Part shown: positions 8,994-17,323 of the stretch, in pieces
Position numbering within the stretch: position 1 is the first letter of the stretch
Layout: each line of letters begins with the position of its first letter
From: Chlorogloea sp. CCALA 695
Lineage (GTDB): Bacteria; Cyanobacteriota; Cyanobacteriia; Cyanobacteriales; Chroococcidiopsidaceae
Length of the DNA stretch: 56,748 bases
Direction: 5' to 3'
Assembly (NCBI RefSeq): GCF_003003885.1
Contig: NZ_PVWN01000026.1
Coordinates: 1-56,748, forward strand
Notes under the pieces: generated by a model
Databases searched by the model: none
What the model was told of the DNA's origin: nothing
Seen by the model: only the letters and a program-made list of their open reading frames with translations
Program-made: the position numbers and the translations under genes

Positions 8994-9812
8994 TTATTTA
9001 CCTAATTCAAGACTGCGCGCACTTGCTGCTTGTACCGCTTGAATCAACGCCGAACGCAGCCCACCCTTTTCTAACTGGGCTACTCCAGCAATGGTTGTTC
9101 CCCCCGGACTTGTAACGCGATCTTTGAGGAGGGCGGGGTGCATTTTTGTAGTTTGCAATAGCTCTACAGTGCCTTTAATGGTTGCTAGGGCTAGTTGCAT
9201 AGCAATTTCTCTTGGTAAGCCCGATTTTACGCCCCCATCGGCTAAAGCCTCAACAATCATTGCTACGTAAGCCGGGCCTGATCCCGATAATCCTGTCACC
9301 GCATCCATTAAGGTTTCGGGAACTTCTACCACTTCCCCTACCGACTCAAATATTTTTCTAGCGATTTGGCGATCGCTTTCAAGCACTTGAGAACCCATAG
9401 AAAGGGCTGTAATACCTGCACCCACTGTAGCCGGAGTGTTGGGCATAGCTCTAACTACTGGTAGATCAAAAGCTGATTCTAATTGACTTAACTTTACCCC
9501 TGCCAAAATCGAAATTATTAACGGCTTTGATTCGCTTGTCGTTAAAGCTTGGTTTAATACCTTGGCAACTTCGGGAAATATCTGGGGCTTAATTGCCAGT
9601 ATAATCGCCCTACAGCGCGCTAAATCTTGGTTGTCGGCGGTTACTTGTACGCCATAGGTTTGCGCTAAATAATCGCGGCGTGTCTCCTTTACTTCGCTGA
9701 CAACGATCTCTAAAGGTTGATAAATTTCCCTAACGATTAAGCGGGATAGCAGCGCTTCGCCCATTACCCCGCCACCAATTATACCAAGCTTGCCTTCGAG
9801 CAACGAAATCAT
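8994..9812 (-). CDS. proC: Pyrroline-5-carboxylate reductase
   Basis: 272 residues, the usual ProC length. It catalyses the last step of proline synthesis, NAD(P)H-dependent reduction of 1-pyrroline-5-carboxylate. The N-terminal Rossmann motif is GIIGGGVMGEALL, the central region has AMPNTPATVGAG, and the C-terminal dimerisation domain carries the family signature around GSGPAYVAMIVEAL and TSPGGTTIAGV. It is the last gene of a minus-strand run pipX-pipY-sepF-proC, 78 bases after sepF, an order that recurs in cyanobacteria. Confidence 0.96.
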   Translation of the reverse strand: MISLLEGKLGIIGGGVMGEALLSRLIVREIYQPLEIVVSEVKETRRDYLAQTYGVQVTADNQDLARCRAIILAIKPQIFPEVAKVLNQALTTSESKPLIISILAGVKLSQLESAFDLPVVRAMPNTPATVGAGITALSMGSQVLESDRQIARKIFESVGEVVEVPETLMDAVTGLSGSGPAYVAMIVEALADGGVKSGLPREIAMQLALATIKGTVELLQTTKMHPALLKDRVTSPGGTTIAGVAQLEKGGLRSALIQAVQAASARSLELGK

Positions 9813-9890
9813 CCTTTTACGAGCAGTTGCTAATTTTACCTGTTTTTGACAGGCTTTAAACCCAAAATAGGAAAATTCTTGTTTCCTTTA

Positions 9891-10490
9891 TTAGCTAGAT
9901 TGAGCTATCCGAGTAGATTCTGGTGTCCAAGACGCCGTTGGCGCTGTAACTCGTCCGGTGCGGACTTGAGCTTGAGCTTGGGCGGACTCGGTTACAATAC
10001 CCGATTGAGTTGTAACTTGAACGCAGATAGGAGTAAATAAAAATATACTTTCTCCTACACGCTCTTGATGACCGTTGATAGCGTAAGTTCCGCCAGCAAC
10101 AAAGTCTACTGCTCTTTGGGCTTGATCGGGGTCTAACATGGTGAGATTGAGAACTACCGATTTGCGATCAAGCAGTGCTTGAATTGCCTGGGGCATTTCT
10201 TCAAACGTGCGCGGTTCCATGACTATTACTTCGGAAGTGCTATTGTTTGTTCCTGGCATACCAATCACATTATTTAGTGGTGTACCCGATTCTGTGCTAT
10301 CTGGGGCTACAGAAATTCGCTCGCGCATCCGGCGGCGACCGTTGCCTTCTTCAGGCATAGATTGAGCTTGCTCTTGTTGGTAGGTGTTGCGGTAGTTATC
10401 CCCGTTTCCATTATCTTCATACTCGTCATATTCGTACTCAATCGGGTCATTTAAACCCACAAATTCTTTTAATTTTCCAAAAATACTCAC
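9891..10490 (-). CDS. sepF: Cell division protein SepF
   Basis: 199 residues. It is the FtsZ-associated protein that anchors or bundles FtsZ at the division site; the cyanobacterial homologue is also called Cdv2/YlmF. It has the expected short N-terminal amphipathic helix ([11 protein letters not shown]), an acidic, low-complexity linker, and the SepF core from about residue 85 ([19 protein letters not shown], then [16 protein letters not shown] and an IFLFTP strand). The start is GTG at 10490, supported by a strong AGGAGGAAGG Shine-Dalgarno sequence nine bases upstream. The gene lies between pipY and proC. Its stop is TAG. Confidence 0.95.
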   Translation of the reverse strand: MSIFGKLKEFVGLNDPIEYEYDEYEDNGNGDNYRNTYQQEQAQSMPEEGNGRRRMRERISVAPDSTESGTPLNNVIGMPGTNNSTSEVIVMEPRTFEEMPQAIQALLDRKSVVLNLTMLDPDQAQRAVDFVAGGTYAINGHQERVGESIFLFTPICVQVTTQSGIVTESAQAQAQVRTGRVTAPTASWTPESTRIAQSS

Positions 10491-10687
10491 TGTTTGCCTT
10501 CCTCCTGACGATTTACACCTTTAGTTAAATTACCACAGCAAATTTTACCAAAGACTCTAGGACTAGCCTAAATAAACGCAATAAATTCTTTGTTGATAAA
10601 TTCTCTTAACAACACTTTTTGAATTTATAAAATTAATACCCTATGTAAGTAATTAACGCAACCTTATATCCGATAAAACTTTTTGTA

Positions 10688-11353
10688 CTACTGCAAGCGT
10701 TCTCCGAACAAAATCCGTCCTAGACGGATCATTGTTGCGCCAGATGCGATCGCACTTTTGTAGTCCTCTGACATTCCCATCGATAACTGCGGTTGCGGCA
10801 AATTTAGCCAATTTTTAGATTTAATCTCTGTAAGCAGAGCCGAAGTGCGGTCAAACACGCTTTTTACTTGACTTTCATCTAATCCTACAGGTGGAATTGT
10901 CATTAACCCACCAATAAGCAAGTTTTTACAGCAAGCTAAATCGGGTAAATCTGCCCAAAGCTGAGGTACAGTCCAGCCAGTTTTTTGCGGATCGCTCTCA
11001 ATTTTTACTTGCAAACAAACTTGTAGTTGGCGCGGATTTTCTGCTGCTAATTTATCTAATTGCTGTGCTAATTTTAAACTGTCTACTGAGTGAATCCACT
11101 GAAACAACTCTATTGCTTTTTTAGCTTTATTACTTTGCAATCTCCCGATAAAGTGCCAAGTAATATCTGTCAAATCTACAAGTTGCAACTGCTTTGAGTG
11201 AGCTTCTTGGACTCGACTTTCGCCAAAATCTCTAATTCCCGCAGCGTAAGCAAGGCGCATTGCTTCTACAGGTACTTGTTTGCTAACAGCAATTAGCTTA
11301 ACGGTATCGGGTAAATTTTGGCGAATTTGGGTAACTCTTTCGGCAATAGTCAT
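10688..11353 (-). CDS. pipY: PLP-binding protein of the YggS/PLPBP family (PipY)
   Basis: 221 residues, full length for the COG0325 family, which binds pyridoxal phosphate and takes part in vitamin B6 and amino-acid homeostasis without a known catalysed reaction. The PLP lysine lies in KLIAVSKQVP near residue 26; TWHFIGRLQSNKA and SMGMSEDYKSAI are family marks. Its ATG overlaps the pipX stop (ATGA), so the two are probably translationally coupled, the arrangement that gave pipY its name in Synechococcus. Confidence 0.95.
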   Translation of the reverse strand: MTIAERVTQIRQNLPDTVKLIAVSKQVPVEAMRLAYAAGIRDFGESRVQEAHSKQLQLVDLTDITWHFIGRLQSNKAKKAIELFQWIHSVDSLKLAQQLDKLAAENPRQLQVCLQVKIESDPQKTGWTVPQLWADLPDLACCKNLLIGGLMTIPPVGLDESQVKSVFDRTSALLTEIKSKNWLNLPQPQLSMGMSEDYKSAIASGATMIRLGRILFGERLQ

Positions 11354-11631
11354 GATTGAAAAGTGCTTTGCAGAATTTTTTGCAATTGCTCGTACTCTTG
11401 ATATTGTCCGCTACGGCGTAGCAGACGCAAACGAGTTTCTAAGGATAAACGTGCCTGGGAGCGGCTGACCGATTCAAATTTCATTCCCCCACCGGGAGAT
11501 TCGTGGGTGACTAAAAAAAACAAGCGTTGGGCGTAGAGAGTTGTAAATAGCTCTTGGTGTTGTTCGAGTACGCAAACTCTAGAAAGTAAACCAAAGGTGG
11601 GATGATTTAGATAGTTTTCTGTATTCATCAA
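11350..11631 (-). CDS. pipX: PII-interacting protein X, NtcA coactivator
   Basis: 93 residues. PipX shuttles between PII and NtcA; when 2-oxoglutarate is high it activates NtcA-dependent transcription. The N-terminal Tudor-like domain is clear (NYLNHPTFGLL, LFTTLYAQRLFFLVTHE), followed by the two C-terminal helices (EYEQLQKILQSTFQS). The start has two adjacent Met codons, 11631 and 11628, and either is possible. The stop overlaps the pipY start. It lies about 5 kb from an ammonium transporter gene with an NtcA-type box, so the regulator and two likely targets sit in the same window. Confidence 0.96.
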   Translation of the reverse strand: MMNTENYLNHPTFGLLSRVCVLEQHQELFTTLYAQRLFFLVTHESPGGGMKFESVSRSQARLSLETRLRLLRRSGQYQEYEQLQKILQSTFQS

Positions 11632-11729
11632 ATATTGAGGCAGGTAGCACCAACTTTCCCAAGGATTAGGCAGATTATGCCGATGATAGCTTGGTTTGGG
11701 TGCAAAAGGTAAATGGGGAATACTTATAT

Positions 11730-13100
11730 TTAGACACGCAAAGCTACAATTTGGGCTTGGGCTTTTTGCAAAGATTCATGCCATTCAGTTTCGGGATCAC
11801 TATCAGCGACAATTCCGGCTCCTACTTGACCCCATACAGCGCTTGAGTTGCTGCTTGGAGTTACGAGTAAGGTGCGGATCAAAATATTTAAGTCCAAGTT
11901 GCCTCGCCAATCTAAATAGCCGCAGGAGCCATAAAATAAGCTGCGCCGCACAGGTTCTAATTCTTCGATAATTTCCATACATCGAACTTTAGGACAACCA
12001 GAAATCGTGCCGCCAGGAAACATTGCCCGAATTAGCTCAATAGGGGAAACCTCAGGCGGCAAAACTCCCCTGACGTTGCTTACTAGGTGCATAACATGGC
12101 TGTAGCGTTCTATGGTGAGTAATTCATCTACCTGTACCGATCCCCATTGACACACGCGCCCTAAGTCATTGCGTTCGAGGTCTAAAAGCATAATATGTTC
12201 AGACTTTTCTTTGGCACTAGCAATTAGCTCTTGAGCTAGTCTATTATCTTCTGCAATCGTCGCTCCGCGCGATCGCGTTCCGGCAATTGGTCTAGTTTGA
12301 GCAATGCCATTATATAGTTGTACCAGTCGTTCGGGAGAGCAACTAATCACATCTCCCCAAGGCGATCGCCAGAAGCTTGCAAATGGGGAAGGATTAACTT
12401 GCTGTAAGGTGCGGTAAATTTCCCAACTATCGCTACTCGTTTGAGTGCTAAATCGTACCGATAAATTTGTCTGAAAAATATCTCCCGCTTGAATATATTT
12501 TTTAGCTTGTCTAACGGCGGCTTCGTAGTCACTTTGAGCGGTTAAGAAACGAACTGGGGAAGTACGAGCAATAAAGGGTAACGGGGGCGTAGGAGCTAAT
12601 TTCAGTTGGTTTGTAAGCGTGTCTAATTGACTAATATCTGCGGCGGCTAACCAGAGCAACTGCTGCAAATGATCCAATACGGCGAAACTTTCTGGTTGAT
12701 ACCAAAAGGCAACGGGAAACGGTAAGTTATCTGCTCTTTTCCAAGGCAATTTCTCAATTTCCCAAGCTGCATCATACCCTAGCCACCCCAGCCACCCCCC
12801 GGTAAATGGTAGCTCGTTGGGGCAGTAATTGAGGGTTTTTTCGCCGGATGCTTGTGTTAGCAGTTGTTCTAAAAACGGAAAAATCTTGCCAATTGGTGGT
12901 GTCCAGTGCAGACATCCATCAACTAGACGAGGAGATCCGGCACAGATAGAATATCTAGCTAAGGGAGTGCGATCGCCTTTTATGGGTAGTGGGCTTTCTA
13001 ATAGTGTGGCAATCTTTGCCTTGCCAAATAAAGCTGCAAAAACCTCCGCGCCTGTGCGATTCTCTAATGGTAGCGATTTCCAGTACCAACTTTGTTGCAT
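11730..13100 (-). CDS. Chorismate-using synthase component I (PabB/TrpE-like)
   Basis: 456 residues, close to aminodeoxychorismate synthase PabB (about 450) and shorter than typical TrpE. These enzymes convert chorismate, with ammonia from a glutaminase subunit, to 4-amino-4-deoxychorismate (folate) or anthranilate (tryptophan). The chorismate-binding core runs from about residue 185 to the end, with SCSPERLVQL, the PIAGTRSRG loop, LLDLERNDLGRVC, FPGGTISGCPK and a final GAGIVADSDPETEWHE. The loop reads PIAGT. Many ADC synthases read PIKGT with a catalytic Lys and anthranilate synthases read PIAGT, so family and length point in different directions. A TrpG/PabA-type glutaminase is encoded at 27541. 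The gene is 98 bases upstream of pipX on the same strand. Confidence 0.85.
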   Translation of the reverse strand: MQQSWYWKSLPLENRTGAEVFAALFGKAKIATLLESPLPIKGDRTPLARYSICAGSPRLVDGCLHWTPPIGKIFPFLEQLLTQASGEKTLNYCPNELPFTGGWLGWLGYDAAWEIEKLPWKRADNLPFPVAFWYQPESFAVLDHLQQLLWLAAADISQLDTLTNQLKLAPTPPLPFIARTSPVRFLTAQSDYEAAVRQAKKYIQAGDIFQTNLSVRFSTQTSSDSWEIYRTLQQVNPSPFASFWRSPWGDVISCSPERLVQLYNGIAQTRPIAGTRSRGATIAEDNRLAQELIASAKEKSEHIMLLDLERNDLGRVCQWGSVQVDELLTIERYSHVMHLVSNVRGVLPPEVSPIELIRAMFPGGTISGCPKVRCMEIIEELEPVRRSLFYGSCGYLDWRGNLDLNILIRTLLVTPSSNSSAVWGQVGAGIVADSDPETEWHESLQKAQAQIVALRV

Positions 13101-13251
13101 TTATTTTTCACTAAAAGCCAGCTAAAAACTTAAATTTTGCTAAATCTGCCTAAAAACAGCTTTTACTCATTGCCTTAGCTAATAGACTAGAGCGGTGACT
13201 TTTAAGCTTTGATTCTACACGGATTACTAGCAAAATATTTTTCTATTTAAC

Positions 13252-14121
13252 TTAAAGCAAGTCAATTACTTTCTTATTCAATTTTCGCCACTTGCCAAGA
13301 AACCAAGGTGGCAAAATCATCGGTAAGTTGAGTTTGGAAGTGTGGGGTTCGGCAAGATAAACAGTAGTACAGTAAAGTAAGCTAATTATGCCGCGATCAT
13401 TTGGTCATTGAGCGTGTAAGTCCTGCAAATTTGAGAGGAGTTCTTGCTGTGCGGCTCCTTCTTGGGGGACAAAAGATTTACTTTGGGCGTAACCTATAAG
13501 TCCAGGCAAATCTAGCTCGTGTCTGTGCATAAATTTGTGGCGACGGATGCGCATAAAATCTGGACTCGACCACAACGGATTCATTGCGCCGCTTTGCTTT
13601 CCCCTTGGAGCATGATTCGGTAAGGCTTTAAAGATAACGCGATTAAATTCTGTGAAAAAGTCGTTTTCAGCAACCCATTCGTTCCAAATTAAAGCTAATC
13701 GCCCTGATGGTTTCAAAATGCGATGAAACTTTCTTAGAGTTGGCATCGACTGGAACCAATGAAAAGCCTGAAAGCAAGTTACTAAATCTACGGATTCCTC
13801 GGATAACTTAGTTTGTTCAGCAGTGGCATCACGACATTCTCCTAAAGGATGAGGTTCCGCAGCCTCTCTCATTGAGGAGTTGGGTTCAATAGCAACAACT
13901 CTTAACCCACGTTCAGCGAAAAGACGCGAGGCGATACCTGTCCCTGCACCAATATCTGCTGCTGTTAGCGAGGAGGGCTAGGTAAGCCCTCTTAAAATAG
14001 TTTCAATTGCGGTAGCGGGATAGCTTGGACGGTACTTAACGTAATTTGTCACTTAGTTAGAAAATAAACTTGTTGAGTTCAACTTATCTCTTGCTACGTT
14101 GTTGGTGTTAGTTGTATTCAC
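13252..14121 (-). pseudogene. SAM-dependent methyltransferase broken by three stops
   Basis: One continuous minus-strand frame, about 290 codons from a GTG at 14121 (with GGAG eight bases upstream) to a TAA at 13252-13254. It encodes a class I methyltransferase but contains three in-frame stops: TAA at 14053-14055, in FSN*VTNYVKYRPSYP where Arg is expected; TAG at 13978-13980, just before the SAM-binding motif LTAADIGAGTGIASRLF; and TGA at 13405-13407 near the C-terminus, before DRGIISLLYCTTVYLAEP. The longest intact piece (13405-13872) lacks motif I and cannot be an active enzyme. The homologous reading on both sides of every stop shows that this is one decayed gene, not several small ones. 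The reaction and substrate are unknown. Confidence 0.8.
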
Positions 14122-14187
14122 AATCGTTACTCCTAGCTTCAGCGCTCGGCACTTAGTTAACGATCAAGCTTACACAATTTTCTAAAT

Positions 14188-14204
14188 AACACTCAACTTT
14201 TGCA
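14188..14204 (-). promoter_or_regulatory. 17-bp motif upstream of the methyltransferase pseudogene
   Basis: Minus-strand TGCAAAAGTTGAGTGTT, whose first base lies exactly 83 bases before the GTG at 14121. The same 17 bases occur on the plus strand at 17241-17257, again 83 bases before a start codon (17324). Probably a shared promoter or operator element. Confidence 0.5.
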
Positions 14205-14223
14205 AGTTCACAAAAATTATCTG

Positions 14224-14273
14224 AAAAAGGCTTGAACTATATAGCGTTAAAACTGTATAGCTCAAGCCTTTTT
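14224..14273 (-). terminator. Bidirectional terminator after the GT2 gene
   Basis: AAAAAGGCTTGA (14224-14235) pairs with TCAAGCCTTTTT (14262-14273), and further TATA/TATA pairing continues inside. The A-run and T-run flanks make it usable in both directions; the obvious user is the glycosyltransferase gene ending at 14316. Confidence 0.8.
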
Positions 14274-14315
14274 GATGTATTGAAAAAGTGAAGTTTTTAT
14301 CAGCTGCCTTAGCCT

Positions 14316-15401
14316 TTAACGCTGGGATGATGTTGTTGTAGTCTTAACATACTCTCGCGTTTGGGTCACAATCTGTGCTGGCTGCTGCTTAGGCTTGTTT
14401 TGGTCGTAATGGTTAGTAATGTATTTATTAACAACTTTGTCGGCGATGACAAAGGTTTTACGAATAATTCTTTTCCATAAAGAATTGTTTTTGCTAAAGG
14501 AAAGACGTACGATCCAAGGTTCAATCAGCGTCATGTGTCGTCGCCATCCCAAGCGATTATACTTATTTTTGAAATACTCATCTTCGGTGAGATCCCACTT
14601 GGTACGCAAGTTCTGCAAACTAGCTAGTTCCCAAGCATCGCTCCAACGCAACATATAAAAGGTCATGTCGGACAACTCTAGGGGAGGTCCTGGTACGTAA
14701 GTAACTAGGGAATCTGGTTCTAAGTAAACCGTTCCACCGGCTTCTACTACTGTCATGCAGAAATCTACGTGTTCTTTGGTATTAAGCATACCTTCATCTA
14801 GCTGACCGATTTTATCAAATATACTTGTACGGACTAACATACAATGGAACTCTGCAAGCCCTGTTTCCCCGCGTTTTAGCCCGTCGCGTACATCTACAAC
14901 CCGCCGACCTTGTTTGTAAATTTTCTCTAAAATCCGCCGTCTGACGTTACCGTCTTTATTTTCTAATAGTACGCCCGATTCTCCACCAGCACAGTGAACT
15001 ATTTCATGAACGGGTGAACCTTGGCAAATTAATGGGCTAATTACTGTAGCGTCTGTTTTTTCTGCACACTCTACCAGTTTTGTCAACCAACCTGGTGTCA
15101 CCTCTACGTCGTTGTCTACAAAAACGACGTACTTACTCTTTACCTTAGCTAGACCAATATTACGTGCTTGATTGGGTGAAAGGTAGTAATCTGTTCTAAT
15201 TAATTCAAAGCCTTTTTCATGCGCTGCTTGTTGCAAATAGCTTTTGATATTTGCTGGCGAACCACCATCTATATAAATGAGTTCAAAAGGAAACTCTGTA
15301 TGCTTGTAGATACTCTCAAGGGATTGAGAAGTATAGTTAAAACGTTCTCTGGGCGAAACAACAACTGTAACTTGAGGATCTGACACTAGCGAATTATCCA
15401 T
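14316..15401 (-). CDS. Family 2 glycosyltransferase
   Basis: 361 residues with a GT-A fold at the N-terminus: VVSPRERFNYTSQSLESIY, then IYIDGG, the DXD-type metal site FVDNDVEVTPGW near residue 100, and GLAEFHCMLVRTSIF, followed by DEGMLNTKEHVDF. The last 100 residues are basic, helical and end in a Thr/Ser/Gln-rich tail (KTTTTSSQR). No membrane helix is evident. GT2 enzymes use nucleotide sugars to build surface glycans; donor and acceptor cannot be told. The next gene upstream on the same strand (15539-16798) is a GT4 enzyme, 137 bases away, so the two may share a polysaccharide pathway. Confidence 0.9.
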   Translation of the reverse strand: MDNSLVSDPQVTVVVSPRERFNYTSQSLESIYKHTEFPFELIYIDGGSPANIKSYLQQAAHEKGFELIRTDYYLSPNQARNIGLAKVKSKYVVFVDNDVEVTPGWLTKLVECAEKTDATVISPLICQGSPVHEIVHCAGGESGVLLENKDGNVRRRILEKIYKQGRRVVDVRDGLKRGETGLAEFHCMLVRTSIFDKIGQLDEGMLNTKEHVDFCMTVVEAGGTVYLEPDSLVTYVPGPPLELSDMTFYMLRWSDAWELASLQNLRTKWDLTEDEYFKNKYNRLGWRRHMTLIEPWIVRLSFSKNNSLWKRIIRKTFVIADKVVNKYITNHYDQNKPKQQPAQIVTQTREYVKTTTTSSQR

Positions 15402-15538
15402 TGCTCTCTCCTGATGAATTTAACCGAAATTACTTTGGTGAATGAGTAGCAATTGTTACAACAAATCTGGCTTTTCAAGTTTTCCTCAATAAACTTATAT
15501 TAGTTAAGTCATCTTAGAAATTGCAAGTTGTTTATAAT

Positions 15539-16798
15539 TTATTCCTCAATTTTACTAGCCTTTTCTGTCAGAACTTGGTGATAAATCTCTACTAAGCGAT
15601 CATTAAGCTGATTGGTGTCATAGTGTTTTTCTACATAGGCACGACCAGCTTCACCCATACTTACCCAAGTTAGGGAATGTTCAACTAGCCAAGACAATTT
15701 CTCTGTTAAAGCATCTACATCTTTTTCTGGAACTAAAAAGCCAGAAACGCCATTTTCAACAAGTTCAGGAATACCACCATGTAAAGTGCCAATAACTGGC
15801 ATTCCCATTGCCATTGCTTCTTTTAATGTATTTACTGGAGCATCTTGATCGCCGTTAGCTGCTGTTATACTTGTAGCTATGAAAATAGAAGATTCACTGA
15901 GAATTTTAACAACTTCTTGCTGGCGTTTTTGACCTAAGAGTTTTATTTGGTCGCTTACTCCTAAATCGTTTATTAATTGCTGCAATTGTTCTTTTAAAGG
16001 GCCATCACCCATAATGTTATATTCAATGTTTTTGTTGTTTTTAACCAGCCTCGCCACTGCACGAATACAATATTCAATACCTTTCTTTTCTACTAAGCGA
16101 CCAGTGGTGGCAATGCGTATTAAGCCGTCTGCGGGTAAAGTGCGAGGAATATAAACAAATTTACTGCAATCTATACCCGACCCCAATACAACTAGCTTGT
16201 CTTCATTACAACCAAGTTTGAGCAGTCGATTTTTGAAGTAGTTACAGTTTGTCAGAAAAAAATCCCCGGTTTTGAATAGTTTGTTATAAACCTGTTCACC
16301 CCTTTGTCTGATAACTGAACTAATATCATAACCACGAAAGGAGACAACCAATTTCCCCTTAATCGCACCAAGTTCTTGTAGTTGCATTATCGGTAGTCCA
16401 ATAGTCCCAAACTGACAGTGAATAATGTCGTAGGGTGCCTTGTTTACTAAATATTTGCTTCGGTACAACAATCGTAAGGAGGTTGCTTGAGTGCCATATT
16501 TAAAAGTATTGAGACTCCGCAACAAAACTAAAGGAGCTTGATAGAAACTAGCGGACAAAGCTATGCCTTTAAGTAACCGAAATAAAAAATTTTTGGGGAT
16601 TTCAGGCACGTAGTAAGTGCGTTCGAGCAGGTTGTATTTTTCTATATCTGGATGAACTTTAGTTGTGTCTACTTTTACATTTTCTTCAATTGCATAAATG
16701 TCAACGGTAATTCCCCGTTCAATCAATCCTACAATTTGATTTAATATAAAGGTCTCTGACGTAACTGGAAAATTAGCAACAATAAAAGCGACTCTCAT
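15539..16798 (-). CDS. Family 4 glycosyltransferase
   Basis: 419 residues with the GT-B layout of GT4 enzymes. The N-terminal domain opens with MRVAFIVANFPVTSETFILNQ, typical of exopolysaccharide glycosyltransferases of the colanic-acid group. The C-terminal nucleotide-sugar domain has IRIATTGRLVEKKGIEYCI near residue 230 and the EX7E region at KEAMAMGMPVIGTLHGGIPE. It probably adds a sugar to a lipid-linked surface polysaccharide repeat unit. It starts just downstream of a 525-base AT-rich region and precedes the GT2 gene at 14316. A third glycosyltransferase (17324) is divergent. Confidence 0.92.
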   Translation of the reverse strand: MRVAFIVANFPVTSETFILNQIVGLIERGITVDIYAIEENVKVDTTKVHPDIEKYNLLERTYYVPEIPKNFLFRLLKGIALSASFYQAPLVLLRSLNTFKYGTQATSLRLLYRSKYLVNKAPYDIIHCQFGTIGLPIMQLQELGAIKGKLVVSFRGYDISSVIRQRGEQVYNKLFKTGDFFLTNCNYFKNRLLKLGCNEDKLVVLGSGIDCSKFVYIPRTLPADGLIRIATTGRLVEKKGIEYCIRAVARLVKNNKNIEYNIMGDGPLKEQLQQLINDLGVSDQIKLLGQKRQQEVVKILSESSIFIATSITAANGDQDAPVNTLKEAMAMGMPVIGTLHGGIPELVENGVSGFLVPEKDVDALTEKLSWLVEHSLTWVSMGEAGRAYVEKHYDTNQLNDRLVEIYHQVLTEKASKIEE

Positions 16799-17323
16799 AG
16801 TAATTATTGATTTTAAAAAGTTTTTTTACTGGTTTATGAACTCTTTCAATTCTGATATTGCTATTTTTTTGATAGTAAATTCAAAATTTTATATTCTAGT
16901 TTGTATTAGGCTTACCCTCCCCATTTTTTTAGCTTTTGCTCAATTCTTTATCTAACTTTAGGGTTTTATGAGGATTTTGTAAAGATTGAGTTGATTGATA
17001 ATACATTACGTTCTTATGTAATAGAATAAAGTTATTTAATAGCATTATCAATGCTAACTGTATAGATTAAGACAAATTTTTATCAGTAAAAGCAGTGCTT
17101 GGGGCAAATAAGAAGTAGCTGATGCCTAAAACCACCAAATAATTTAAGCAGGAAAAATTTTAAAAGTTAAGCTTTCTCAAACTAAAATTATTAAAGTTTC
17201 TACAAAACAAGCAAAGATGTTTATTCTGTTAAACACTAAGTGCAAAAGTTGAGTGTTTAAATTTAGCAATAAACGAGCAATACCCAACTTTCTATCAAAT
17301 CAACGATTGAAGAAAAAAACCCT
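16799..17323. other. AT-rich divergent promoter region between glycosyltransferases
   Basis: 525 bases between divergent GT4 and GT2 genes, very AT-rich. It must hold both promoters. The only distinct element I see is the 17-bp motif at 17241-17257. No ORF with a credible start was found. Confidence 0.6.
17241..17257 (+). promoter_or_regulatory. 17-bp motif upstream of the GT2 gene
   Basis: TGCAAAAGTTGAGTGTT, identical to the minus-strand copy at 14188-14204 and, like it, beginning 83 bases before a start codon. Flanking AACACT (17232-17237) and AGTGTT (17252-17257) form a short inverted repeat around it. Confidence 0.5.

Noticed and set aside
14188-17257. The 17-bp motif pair as terminal inverted repeats of a mobile glycosyltransferase cassette
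   Set aside because: The inverted copies bracket the two genes, but no transposase or target duplication is present and the equal distance to start codons fits a promoter element better.
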